Positions 23,859 through 34,799 of a stretch of DNA of 64,000 nucleotides are shown here, in pieces. Under the pieces are notes generated by a model. That model was not told the origin of the DNA. It saw nothing but the letters and a program-made list of their open reading frames with translations, and did not search any database. Location of the stretch: contig NC_088918.1 of assembly GCF_963576675.1 (NCBI RefSeq), positions 38,225,501-38,289,500 on the forward strand, read 5' to 3'. Every line of letters starts with the position of its first letter. Positions within the stretch are counted from its first letter, which is position 1. Made by a program: the position numbers and the translations under genes. Source of the stretch: Euphorbia lathyris. Its lineage: Eukaryota > Streptophyta > Magnoliopsida > Malpighiales > Euphorbiaceae.

Positions 23859-24418
23859 GGGTAATTAATTTATTAGTCCTTATATTTTAACAAAACACAC
23901 TGTTTAGTCCCTGTATTTTTAAAAACACATGATAAGGTCCCTAACCTTTTTCTCAGTTAACTGTTTAGTCCTTTCGTCTGTTTGTTAGATTTGTTACCGT
24001 TTATGACTTCGGAAATGACTAAATTACCCTTTACTATTTACCTTCAAATTTCAGAAGAGGAAATCTAATTTAGAAGAAGAAGCTATTTGTATGGAGAACA
24101 AGAAAAAGAACAGACCCAATACTTACGAATTTGAACGATTAAGAAGAAAATCAAGAAGAATAAACACTCAAAGTTGATTTCAGATGCATTAGAGTTTAAA
24201 GGAAAAGAAAATAAAGGAAAAGAAGAACGCAAATCCAAATTGACTAACAGAATATTCACGAGAGTCTAACGGAAGGGACTAAACAGTTCACCGAGAAAAA
24301 CGTTAGGGACTAAGCAGTTTACCGAGAAAAACGTTAGGGATTTGACTGTGTTTTTTTTAAATACATGGACTAAACAGTGTGTTTTGTCAAAATATAGGGA
24401 CTAATAAATTAATTACCC
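23859..24418. mobile_element. Mutator-like foldback MITE A, 9-bp TSD
   Basis: A 560-bp element starting GGGTAATTAATTTATTAGTCC and ending in the inverse, AATAAATTAATTACCC. The 9-bp TATTATTTT is found on both sides (23850-23858 and 24419-24427). Each arm has the word GTCC repeated at 31-, 30- and 31-base spacing. No transposase. Confidence 0.9.
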
Positions 24419-24428
24419 TATTATTTTT

Positions 24429-25097
24429 GGATAATTAATTTATTAATCCCTATATTTTGACAAAACACACTGTTTAGTCCCTATATTTTCAAAAACACAC
24501 GGTAAGGTCTCTAACATTTTTCTCGATGAACTGTTTAGTCCTTCTGTCTGTTTGTTAGATTTTTTACCGTTTATGAATTCAGAAATGACTAAATTACCAA
24601 TTACTATTTATCAGTCAAAAGCAATTCACACTTCTATGTCTTTCTCTCACAACTCGCGCTCACAATTTAGAAGAATAAGCTATTTGTATGGAGAACAAAC
24701 AAAAGAACACAGACCCAATGTTTACGAATCTGAACGATTAAGAAGAAAATCAAGAAGAAGAACATTCAAAGTTAATTTCAGATGCAGTAGTCTAAAGAAA
24801 AGGCAAAATAAATAAAAAGAAGAACACATAAATGAGAACAATGAAGATAATAGTCTTATATATTTGATTTTGTAGTAAAGGATAGTTAAGACATTACATT
24901 TTTATTTTAAATAGATTTTGACTAATAGAATCTTCATGAGAGTCTAACGACATGGACTAAACAGTTCACCAAGAAAAACGTCAGGGACTAAACAGTTCAT
25001 CGGGAAAAAAGTTAGGGACCTTATCGTGTGTTTTTGAAAATATAGGGACTAAACAATGTGTTTTGTCAAAATATAGGGACTAATAAATTAATTACCC
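24429..25097. mobile_element. Mutator-like foldback MITE B, adjacent to A
   Basis: A 669-bp element of the same family as A, starting GGATAATTAATTTATTAATCC and ending ATAAATTAATTACCC. Its flanks are ATTATTTTT (24420-24428) and ATTATGTTT (25098-25106), 8 of 9 matching. The left flank overlaps the right target duplicate of A. Confidence 0.85.
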
Positions 25098-25106
25098 ATT
25101 ATGTTT

Positions 25107-25628
25107 CCCTGAATTTCTCCAGAAAGCTTGATTGGCCCTCTGAAATTTTGAAGTTTCTCGATAGCCCCTTCAACTTGTATAAAATGTTCAGTTAACGCTT
25201 TAAACTTACGTAAAATGTGATAAATTAATTACTCGGTTGCAAAAAAGTAAGTTAAATGCGGAAGATGTATTAAATACATTTTAAAAAAAGTAAAATGATC
25301 AAGGTTGGGATATCCGATTCTAAGAAAAGGGGGAACACGTTAAGTTCTAGTTCCGATCGAAGGAACAGAGGACAAGGTGTTTGACTTGAAGTATTGATTG
25401 GGCCTGCACAAATTTTATAATTGAACAAGTAAGAACTTCTTTTTTTAATCTATTTTATGAATTATGTAATAACAATCTAAGACGCGTATTGCAATTGAGT
25501 GATTAATTGATTACATTTTACGCAAGTTCAAAGGGCTAAATGAATATTTTATACAAATTTAAAGGACTATCGAGATACTTTGAAAGTTGAGAGAGCGAAC
25601 CTTCTTAGACAAATTCAATAAATCCATA
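25107..25628. mobile_element. Third foldback element, C
   Basis: About 130-bp imperfect inverted arms: the left TCTCGATAGCCCCTTCAACT is mirrored on the right as TCTCGATAGTCCTTTAAATT. TTGTATAAAATGTTCA and ACTTACGTAAAATGT also have counterparts. Arm units recur at about 29-30 bp. A target duplication was not resolved, so the borders are approximate. Confidence 0.7.
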
Positions 25629-25941
25629 GTTATTCTTCCTCCTTGGTAATTTTTCTTCTCTAATTTTTGGTTACAAATCTCACTAGTATTAATTAGTATT
25701 ATAGCGTTGGATTCTCCTTGTCAAGCTATGAGCTCACTCACTCCCACCACATCCAAACAAACTTCATGACCGATGACCGATACTACCAAGTTACTTGACC
25801 TCAACAACATTGAGGAAAATATCAAAGCTATATATGGTGAAGAATATGTTAGTGGAAAATAGTAAAAAAAAAAAAAAAAACAAGAACATGCGGGTACTTG
25901 TCGTTAAGTAGTAAGGTAATATTATTGATGAACTTAAGATT
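25629..25941. other. Spacer, nothing recognised
   Basis: AT-rich, with an A run near 25863-25880. No gene or repeat boundary was seen. Confidence 0.5.
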
Positions 25942-26180
25942 TTGTTCACCAGTATACACAGCAAAAACTCTTCCTCCACCTCAAACCCTCGCCCATATTC
26001 ATCAGTAAACCTAAATTACTTTTGCCCAGAAGCTAATCCATACCAACTTGCCACACGATTTACCAAAGTTGACTTTTCCAAGTTTGATAGAATAGATTTA
26101 AAAGGATGTCTCTTCCGTTGTGATAGCTTTTTTTCAATAGATCTCACGCCACCTAATACCAAAATAAGTTGGCATCCCTC
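25942..26180 (+). pseudogene. Gypsy-like Gag N-terminal fragment
   Basis: The plus frame includes TRFTKVDFSKFDRIDLKG followed by LFRCDSFFSIDLTPPNTKI, resembling plant Gypsy Gag sequences of the form FPKFDGxDPxGW. It is cut at 26181, where a hAT-like terminus starts. No zinc knuckle or pol is attached. Confidence 0.5.
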
Positions 26181-26290
26181 CAGGTGCGGAGCCAGCCTAG
26201 GGCTTGGGGGCTCCAGCCCCTTGGCCGCTGGAATGCATATATATTATTTTGCTTAATGGGCTGAAGGATTGAGTGCCTGGATATATTTCA
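26181..26290 (+). mobile_element. hAT-like terminus CAGGTGCGGAGCCAGCC
   Basis: CAGGTGCGGAGCCAGCC, then a GGGGGCTCCAGCCCC palindrome and GCTGG, closely parallels the left end of the hAT element at 46196. No matching right end was found, so this is a single-ended relic or a fragment. Confidence 0.5.
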
Positions 26291-27249
26291 TGTCACCCAG
26301 GGCTAGCTTACCTTTGAAAAGACAATTTAGGCAGCCTGAATTGGTTTGCAAAGTTGCTACATTTCTTTAATAATCTTGTTTCTCTTGGTGGCACTCATAT
26401 CCATCTGCAGAAGACACAATTCCAATTCTTGTGACTGATCTATTTTATACCTCAAAATTGAGTAATGATCTAATGGGGTTCTTTCAAACAGAGAACGAAC
26501 TGTTAATGAAGCAAGAAGATATGTTTTCTTGATTATGTTTTTCTATACGAGGATGAATAATGCTTTGTGATTTTGGATTAGTGATTTGATATGGAGAACT
26601 GAGTGCTTCTAATAATTTGATCTGAACACAAGATGAATCATGAAAATTAGTCAACCGGATGTAATGCCAACTACAATTACAGTAGTGCTTTCAGATATTT
26701 ACATTCTCTGAGCAGAGGAATGAACCAGGCAAGACCAAGGGTGATTAAAAGGTGGCTTTTGTTATGCATACTGTAAGTGTAAGAAGTGTAGAATAGGTGA
26801 CAGAATGTTGTAACTGACTATAACAATTCTTCCCGCCAAGTCTCTCTTAACAGAAATAACCAACTTCTACTAGAATACAACCAGTTACATCATAAAACAT
26901 GTGCATCTGCTGATAATCAGCTTTACTGATCCCAAAAGCCCCTCAAGGTGGTGATGGTGTTTTGCAATCAATCACAACTTGTATAAACTTGGTAACTTAT
27001 TGTTTGTGCTATGAGGGGTGTAAATCCTAAGTACAATACTTTCTCCACCAAATATCTATAATTATCAAGATTCATTTGCTCTTCCATGTCTGTAATCACA
27101 GTAACAACAACCTCTGGACTATTGTGCATACACAAAGTAGCTATTTAACTATACTTTATTCTAACACAATCATATTCCAACAAACTTCGTAACTCATAAT
27201 CATCTAATTCTTATCATAAATCAAATCTTACCAACATCAATCTATTCTC
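26291..27249. other. Spacer, nothing recognised
   Basis: No coding signature, paired terminal repeats or RNA gene recognised on either strand. Confidence 0.5.
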
Positions 27250-27254
27250 ATCTA

Positions 27255-27548
27255 TGTCGGAGATTAATATAAGATCTATGATTGGGCCTTAACGATAAGC
27301 TCGAGCTTTTAGTTCAATCGGTTCCATGACATGGTATCAGAGCCTCTAGGACCAAACGGTCGAGGGTTCGAGTCCCGGCAACCTCATTAATTTGTGGAAT
27401 TAAAACACATGGCGGGATGTGCCTGTGTTGTGCACGCTGCAAGCCCAAGGGGCATTTGCGTGTGGGTGTGTGTCGGGGATTAATATAAGATCTATGATTA
27501 GGCCTTAACTATATAGCTTGAGCTTTTAGTTCAATCGGTTCCATGACA
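27255..27548 (+). mobile_element. TRIM retrotransposon, 294 bp, complete
   Basis: Two nearly identical LTRs, 27255-27331 (77 bp) and 27471-27548 (78 bp), each begin TGTCGG and end CCATGACA. The tRNA-Met primer-binding site TGGTATCAGAGCC follows the first LTR at 27332. A G-rich tract (GCGTGTGGGTGTG) precedes the second LTR and may be the polypurine site. ATCTA flanks both sides (27250-27254 and 27549-27553). There are only about 139 bases between the LTRs and no protein is encoded. Confidence 0.93.
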
Positions 27549-27599
27549 ATCTAATCACATAACAATAGTCTCAACCAGATCCGTTTTAAACATTTGTGG

Positions 27600-28260
27600 G
27601 GCCATGTGCGAATACAATAAGTCTTAATACAATTTTATTCTAATATAATTTTTTTACTTAAAAAGTGATATCCTTCTAACACTTTTTGAAGCAAAATCAT
27701 CAACTAAGTTTTCACATTCTATTTTCTCCAAAAGATCATTCTCAATCGCTATCAATGTCAATCCATTAAGTCTTTCTTGTAACATTGTAGATCGCAAATA
27801 GTACTTCAATAACTTCAATTTTGAAAAGTTTCTTTATGCGGATGCAACAGTCATATGAATAGTCAACAAAATTCTATATGCAATAATTGTATTAGGAAAA
27901 CAATCTAAACCTTTCAAAAAATCAAAATATCAATAGATCCTATTATATCTCGAGGCAAAAGTTCTCTAAGTAACTTTAATTCCACAAATAATTCATTTCC
28001 ATCAATATCAGACTGCTCGTACATTTTCCAATTGGATACAAGAAGACTCCAAACTCATATCATTCAATGATTCCAACTTTTGAGAGGTAAATAAAAAACC
28101 AAAGATAGTTTCATATTCTACATATTGCTCAAACCTCCTATTAAGAGAACTGATGACTTGATCAACAATATAAAGAAAGTATTTCACTCTAAATGATTCA
28201 CTCCAAATTTGTTGCAGGCATAAGATAAAGCAGCCTCTTTACTAAGTGGAGGATATAATT
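27600..28260 (-). pseudogene. hAT transposase C-terminal fragment, decayed
   Basis: On the minus strand, broken frames show pieces of the hAT dimerisation region of the TTF-zinc-finger group. These include sequence related to TVASAERSFSKLKLLKSYLRS, a CYKKDLMD counterpart of the usual MLQERLNGL, and an upstream NRRFEQYVEYETIF-like segment. Several stops and frameshifts. Termini were not found. Confidence 0.55.
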
Positions 28261-29192
28261 TGTGGAAGAACTCGGAAGGAATAAAATAGATCGCCGTCAG
28301 GTCTCAGAAAATAGGTCGCACCGCTGTCGTTAAGATGGGTAGGTTGAAGAACGGTAAGTTTTGTTCTATTTTATTTTTAATAATTCATATATATATAAAA
28401 TTCCAATCAATAAGATAACGTAAAAAAAAAAAATTAAAATGGCCCCCAAAATTTCGGGGTGTGCAATAGAACAGTTTGAACTGGTTCATCTATGGGCCTG
28501 GTCTCAACAACATAACTATCTCATCCATGTCATACAAACATTTCATATAAGCAATGACACTTACTTCTCATCTAATAAGCTAATCAAATTGTTCGAGTTC
28601 TTGATCTATCTTGTACTCCATTATAAGCATAAAATACATTTACTATAATTAATTCATGTTTATGCAAAGATAAAAATTTTAATATATGTTTAAATTGTAA
28701 CATCCGTGTCTAAAATTTTATTTTTCGAAATAGATAGTGTGAAATTATTTATGAATTTAAATATATTATAGAGTTCACTTTAATATTTTTAGGTGTAAAT
28801 TAAAGAAATAGAAAAAGTTTAGAACTTTTTATTAAAATACTAATAATAATGATACACAAGAATTTAATAAAAATTTTAATACACACCATTAGATAAAATG
28901 GAGTGATTTTTATACATAATTTATATTTAATATTTAATATATTATAAATTATAATATGAACTAAGGTGTCATACATGTTATATGTGTTTAAGTAAATGAC
29001 ATGTGTATGACACATGTAAAACTTAGATACAAATATATAATTTTAAGTGTGACATGTGTACAAAACTTTGAATATATATATTGTTCCATTTTGAGTTGAA
29101 ATTTTAATTATTCATTTTTTTAGAAATGGTTTTCACGTATTAATAGGTTATCAAATGATATTTCATACATAAAAATTATATCAATTTAGTTT

Positions 29193-29774
29193 GGGTTAAG
29201 GTGCAAAAATACCCCTAACGTTTTAGGTTAGGAGCAATTTTACCCTTAACGTCTAAAATGGTGCGATTTTGCCCCTAACGTTAGAAGTGAAGAGCAATTT
29301 TACCTCTAACGTTAATAAATTGGGTCAATTTCAGACACTATTATAAAACACGGATATTTTTGTTCCTTATTCAACACCAATTGCATAACAATTCGTTCTG
29401 AAAAAATAATTTCATATTTTTTTATAATTTAATAATAAAATTTGAGATTAATATTTATAAATTTGGTGAATTTTTTGTATTTATTTTGTCTGATTCGTAT
29501 AAAAGACAGTATATTTTTTTTATTTTTTTCACATCTCAACGTATGTTTATGATTTGTTACTGATAATATGACACACGTATGAAGTGTAGATGACAAGATT
29601 CATGATCGAGAAGACAGTTTGATGAATTATTTCTCAAATTGACCCAATTTATTAACGTTAGGGGTAAAATTGCTCTTGGTTTCCTACGTTAGGGGTAAAA
29701 TTGCACCATTTTAGATGTTAGGAGTAAAATTGCTCTTGGCCCAAAATGTTAGGGGTCTTTTTACACCTTTACCC
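29193..29774. mobile_element. Mutator-like MITE with iteron arms, 9-bp TSD
   Basis: A 582-bp element. Left end GGGTTAAGGTGCAAAAAT, right end (inverted) GGGTAAAGGTGTAAAAAG; ATTTAGTTT on both sides (29184-29192 and 29775-29783). The left arm repeats the word CCTAACG with AACG at 29217, 29248, 29277 and 29308, spacing 31, 29, 31. The right arm mirrors this exactly. No coding capacity. Confidence 0.93.
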
Positions 29775-31237
29775 ATTTAGTTTTTCAAAAATTTATATAA
29801 AACATATAAAGAAGTTAATTAAGGGCGTACTACTTGTTTAAAACAAAAATATATTTTTGCATTTACTTATAAAAAAAGGTTTATTAAATGGGATTTGGTA
29901 TTTATTTTCTTTTAATTGTTCCATTTGTTTTGAATTTGAGGTAATCAAAATGTAAAGGAAGATGATATTGTTTTATTTCGGATCAGCTGTCAATGGATTA
30001 CACCGACAAATTTTCGGTGACTGAAGACGACATTCCGGTAACTCTATTTTATATCTAAATTATTTTTAAAAAGTTGTAGGTATGATTTTATATAAGTTTG
30101 GTTTCGGTAGTTTTGTCAATTTTAACAGATTTAGATTTACGATTAATAATTTATCGTCTATAGGTTACTAATAAAACTATAAAATTTAGACAGTATTCAA
30201 GTCGGTATTTTAGCATCGTCATGAGTTTAAAAGTATAATCAGTCTGGATTAACTACGTTGCTTTAAAATTACTATCTTAGTGACCGAAAATAATCTAATA
30301 AGAATATTTTGATCAGTAAAATATTTTAAGCGGCTTTAACAGTTAGAGTTAAAATAAGTTGAAAATGGAAGGACTAATACGGATATTTTTCAAATAAAGT
30401 CGGTATCGAGTCGAATATAAAATTTGTACAAAAATTTGGATATAAAATTAGTTCAAATAGATTTATGATAATATAATGAGTCTAACTGAACCTTCGGTCG
30501 GAATTAACGTTGTAAGTTTAAATGGTCAAAATTCGAATATTTATAGATTCAGACAATTACAACGAATTTGAAGATGAAAATTAGTACGAATAGGCTTATG
30601 ATAATATAACGAGTCTAACGCTATATTCGGCTAAAATAGCTATTCCGATGACAAATAAAAATAAGTTTCGGTTTTAAATTATTTGAGTGGATTTGAATAC
30701 GTTTTATTAAATCGTTTAAAATATATTGCTTAAAATATTTATATACTTCGATTTTGGTTATTTGAAGAATAATTATTTATTATCGTGGTATTTTGAAAAT
30801 TGGGTTAGAAAATGAATTTGACTATTTTATGCGAATTGTTTTTGGATTTGGATTGAAAAAGCTGTTACGGTTGTTTTTGTTATTATTTCTGTGATTTGGA
30901 TTGAAGTCCAAATATGATTTTATGTTGCGATATTTTGAATGATAGATAAAAAATGGTTTTGTCCATCTAGGATTGCCCAGGGTAGGAGTTGTAAGTTGTA
31001 AGACCATACCTAAGGGCGGTATGGCCAGAGTGCACGGCTGGTAGTCCTAACGTTAGGCAAGGCGAGATATGAATGAGATATCTCGATTATTGATATGATT
31101 GATGTTATGATAAGCTACACGGGTGGAATTCGAGGATGGACACACACACAAATTTTGTATTACGTTTTGATAATGTTTGATGATTTGAATGTTTTACGAT
31201 TTATTTGATTATGAGTTGGTTTGTTAAAGCGGTTTAT

Positions 31238-31350
31238 TCGATTTGATTCGTTTTGATAAAACGTTGTTCGATTGATTCGTTTTGATAAAACGTTGTTCGA
31301 TTGATTCGTTTTGATAAAACGTTATTCGATTTGATTCGTTTCGATAAAGT
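31238..31350. repeat. 29-30-bp tandem repeat, about four units
   Basis: Units of the form TTCGATTGATTCGTTTTGAT plus AAAACGTTG repeat three times nearly perfectly, followed by a fourth diverged copy. It lies within the solo LTR. Confidence 0.9.
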
Positions 31351-31550
31351 GATTTATATATATTAAATTATATAGTAATAAAGTGAAATGTATAGTTAAC
31401 TCATTAGTGTATCAGTCATCGTGTGAATAAGTTAAAACGTCTCAATAAATCAAGAGAACTACCAAAGTCAAGAGAACTACCTAAAATAGGTAGAACTACG
31501 TGGCTTTGATTCCTGGTTTAAATATTAAAAGACGTTCGGGATACGTAGGA

Positions 31551-31862
31551 AGCTCGATAGAATTATCGAGTCCAAGCCCAAATAATTAAATAAACTTTAG
31601 GGAGTCCGAACGAATTTTTATCTATCAGAAAATAGGTTTGTCTTTTAGATTGGTAGAAGTTCGTTATCCTGTGTTCCGTTCATACCCGATGCCGATTTGG
31701 GTCGGGAGCTCGATAGAATTATCGAGTCCAAGCCCAAATAATTAAATAAACTTTAGGGAGTCCGAACGAATTTTTATCTATCAGAAAATAGGTTTGTCTT
31801 TTAGATTGGTAGAAGTTCGTTATCCTGTGTTCCGTTCATACCCGATGCCGATTTGGGTCGGG
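31551..31862. repeat. Perfect 156-bp tandem duplication
   Basis: Bases 31551-31706 (starting AGCTCGATAGAATTATCGAG) are repeated at 31707-31862 with no difference that I could see. It lies just before the 3' end of the solo LTR and spans the sequence up to GATTTGGGTCGG. Confidence 0.92.
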
Positions 31863-32151
31863 TGTGACATAAATGCTCCTAAAAGCGACTTAAAGTCCCA
31901 GCAGTTCAATTTATTCAATAATTACATTAATTCTAATATTAAATCTAACCCACAGTATCGATTTAGGTTCCATAATTATCTAACTAATTGAATAACTTTA
32001 TAATAATCTAAAATTCAACCCTTTAGAATTCAATTTCATAACAGGCTAAGAATTCAGAAAGAGAAACGAGTAAAATTCTGTCAGAGTATCGTCAGAACGC
32101 GGTGGTTGATAGTTGAAAGTTCGCCAGAGTTGTCAAAAAAAGTTAACAAAA

Positions 32152-32394
32152 AATCATATATCTTATATTAATCTCCGACACACCTCATACGCAAATGCCC
32201 ATTGGACTTGCAACGTGCACAACACAGTCCCATCCCGCCATGTGTTTTAATTCCACAAATTAATGAGGTTGCCGGGACTCGAACCCTCGACCGTTTGGTC
32301 CAAGAGGCTCTTATACCATGTCATGGAACCGTTTGAACTAAAAGCTCGAGCTTATAGTTAAGGCTCAATCATAGATCTTATATTAATCTCCGAT
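32152..32394 (-). mobile_element. Second TRIM copy, truncated
   Basis: A minus-strand copy of the 27255 TRIM. One LTR is nearly complete (about 32320-32394), then a primer-binding-site relative (ATGGTATAAGAGCC with a mutation), the same middle segment including the GGTTCGAGTCCCGG word, and only about 28 bases of the other LTR. It lies at the truncated end of the Copia element. Confidence 0.85.
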
Positions 32395-32395
32395 A

Positions 32396-34384
32396 ATTGA
32401 GTTCGAACATATGACCGAAAAATAAGAAAAGCTGAATAGATTTGTGATTTGTGGGCTAACGGAAAGGTCCATAGAAAATTGGTGTAAGAATCGAGAAATA
32501 ATACATAAAAACGATGACCACCCGAGGTGATGTCCAGATATCACTATGAATTAAACCGAATGGCATACAAGCAACATTGTTGGAGGACTGAAAATATAAT
32601 TTGACTTGTTTTCCATTAATACATGAAGAACAAACAGAAACATCCTTAACTTTATTACAAGAAATCAAATTTTTATTGAGCAGAGCGTTCAAAACAGGAA
32701 GCCCTGGATGTCCTAATCTATTATGCCAAACGGCGGAAGACAAAGCAGTAAAAACAGAATGAGACGACGGTGAATTGTGGGAGCTAGAGGTGACTGGATA
32801 TAGGGCGCCAGAACTTTTACATCTCATGATAATAGTGCCCGCCTGTAAATCCTTCACAGAAAAACCCAAATGATCAAATTCCACAGAAACTTGGTTATCT
32901 TTAGTAAATTGATGGACAGAAATAAGATTTTTGATAAGGTGAGGTGCATGCAAAACATTGGTTAACTTTAAAGGGTGATTAGAAGCTAAATATGCATTAC
33001 CAGATCCACAAACAGGCATTCAATGACCATTACCAACAATTATATTTTCATTGAGGCTCGAATTAAAATAAGAGGTGAGTGTACCTTTGACGGCTGTCAT
33101 GTGTGAAGTAGCTCCTGTGTCCATGTGCCATTGATCAGAAGGTGCAGCAAGTGTCATGGTGTGCATAGCTTCTGCAATATTGGTAGGCACATACGATGGT
33201 GATTCCATATGAAGGTGTGATTGCTGCATGTGGGGACGAGGTCCTAAAATACCAGATTGTGACGGCTGCCGGCCTGATGTAGGATAAGGGCATGGAGGAG
33301 TTGCCCATTGTTGCGGTGGTGCCCAAGGGTAGGTATATCCCCAAGGAGGAAGGGCAGCAGAGTGATAATGTGGTGGCTGAGACGATCGGTAGTGGTGTCG
33401 ATCGCTTCTGCCGCGATAGGAACGACCATTGTGTCTGCCGCCGCGGTAAGAGGAGGAGCCGCGATATTGCACGGGTCGGGATGAGGAGTGGTGCGACGGC
33501 GCAATAGCAGCGTCGACAAACAATACAGTCAATGCAATGGGTTCAGATGTAGGAGGATTCTTGCGGACACGAGCTGTTTGCTCCAGAATCAGCATGGATC
33601 GAGCTTTCTGAAAAGAGGGAAGAGGATCCCCATGTCTAATTTGAGTACCAACGGTATCATATGCCTCAGTCATACTTGATATAAGCTGTAACACCATCTG
33701 ATCATTGGTAACCGGACAATCCACATTTGATAATTGATCAGATAGGGATTTGAGGTGCTAACAGTAGGCGGAGATGTCAGAATAGTCAATAAGCATGGTT
33801 TTGGAGAACTCTTGTTGGAGAAAGAGAGCTCGGAAATTTTTGTTGTATGAGAAAATCTCCTATAAATGACTCTAGGCCCTGGCGGCTGTGGAGTCGGCTT
33901 CAATAATAGTATGTAGAAGGTCGAGGGAGATGGTGCTATAGATCCATTGAAGAACAACGGTATCAATACGAGACCAGAGATCAGGGTTGGATTGTTGGAG
34001 AGTATTGGCGAAAGGGTTTGTGGGTGATGGAGAAAATATACGGTCCAAGACCTGGAATGCCTTGGCATGGAGCTTGAATAAAGCAGCCCAAGTAGGACAA
34101 TGCCCTTTTTCTATGTCGAGGGTTATTTTGATGAAGGTAGATATGTTGGAGACGGTGAGAGAAGGATGGTGATTAGGGTTTGTATCTGTGTTATTCATGT
34201 TCGAGTTTGTGTTGGGCGGGGTACCAGTTGTGGAATTTTCCGTGTTGGTGCTCATGATTTGCGATGGGAAGAGGGAGGTGGTGTTTCGGTTTTGATGGAT
34301 CGGTAGAAGGAGGTGGTCGGAAACAGTAACGGCGGCGACGGGAGGAGGAAGGTGGTGTCTCGGTGAAGGTGGGAAAGAAAGAGG
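32396..34384 (-). pseudogene. Copia gag-protease-integrase (Ale/Retrofit-like), broken
   Basis: Read leftwards, Gag begins MSTNTENSTTGTPPN near 34253. The Gag core includes STFIKITLDIEKGHCPTWAA and WSRIDTVVLQWIYSTIS, then a frameshift near 33725-33870. The 33724-33020 frame carries a Gly/Arg/His/Pro-rich tail and the protease motif WHMDTGATSHMT. A nonsense codon at 33020-33022 separates it from the 33019-32456 frame, which holds WHNRLGHPGLPVLNALLN, CSSCINGK and integrase start HSDIWTSP. The frame then shifts and is lost at the TRIM relic near 32396. Reverse transcriptase and RNase H are absent. The 5' LTR and primer site lie at 40526-40741, beyond the CACTA insertion. Confidence 0.85.
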
Positions 34385-34799
34385 CACTACACCATAGATG
34401 GTCTGTTGCAACACCAAACAAGTGTTGGCTAAAGTCGTTATTGTGTTGCTTAAGACGTTCTGGCAACATTTTTTGCCAAAAAAAAGTGTTGCTTTTTCGC
34501 GCGTTGCCTAAGACATCTTTAGCAACATTTTTTCACAATATTAGCAACATCGATACAAGTGTTGCTATATTATCTGTGGCAACACCTTCCTACCCAATGG
34601 CAATTAAAATAAATTTGTTGCCTAAACCATAGAGCTGGTAACACTATTACCTAATACAATTTAAGCAACACTTTTCAACTTTCTTGCAACATGGTCTTGT
34701 GCAACATTGTTTTTTAGATGCACCTCTTTTTATATAAATTGCAACACTTTTTCATTTAACATTTTTCGTTTCAAACAACTTTTTATATACAATTTGCAA

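Larger units (their letters stand above)
28696..31869 (+). mobile_element. Gypsy-like solo LTR, 3.17 kb with nested MITE
   Basis: Starts TGTAACATCC and ends GGTGTGACA, with TAAAT immediately on each side (28691-28695 and 31870-31874), a perfect 5-bp target duplication. Without the nested 582-bp MITE and its duplicate the LTR is about 2.58 kb. The sequence is non-coding and contains a promoter-like GGCGGTATGGCCAGAGTGC region near 31015. Very long LTRs beginning TGTAAC and ending TGACA are common in Tekay/Del-type chromoviruses, but that lineage is inferred from form, not homology. Confidence 0.78.

Noticed and set aside
27370..27390. GGTTCGAGTCCCGG looks like the T-arm of a tRNA gene
   Set aside because: No acceptor stem, anticodon arm or A-box at the right distance; it sits inside an LTR-bounded TRIM and recurs in its second copy.
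31238..31350. Short tandem units as a possible CRISPR-like array
   Set aside because: Units are head to tail with no spacers, in plant LTR sequence; it is a simple tandem repeat.
33292..34306. Open plus-strand frames opposite the Copia gag
   Set aside because: They are antisense shadows of the Gly/Arg/Pro-rich Gag coding sequence and show no domain of their own.
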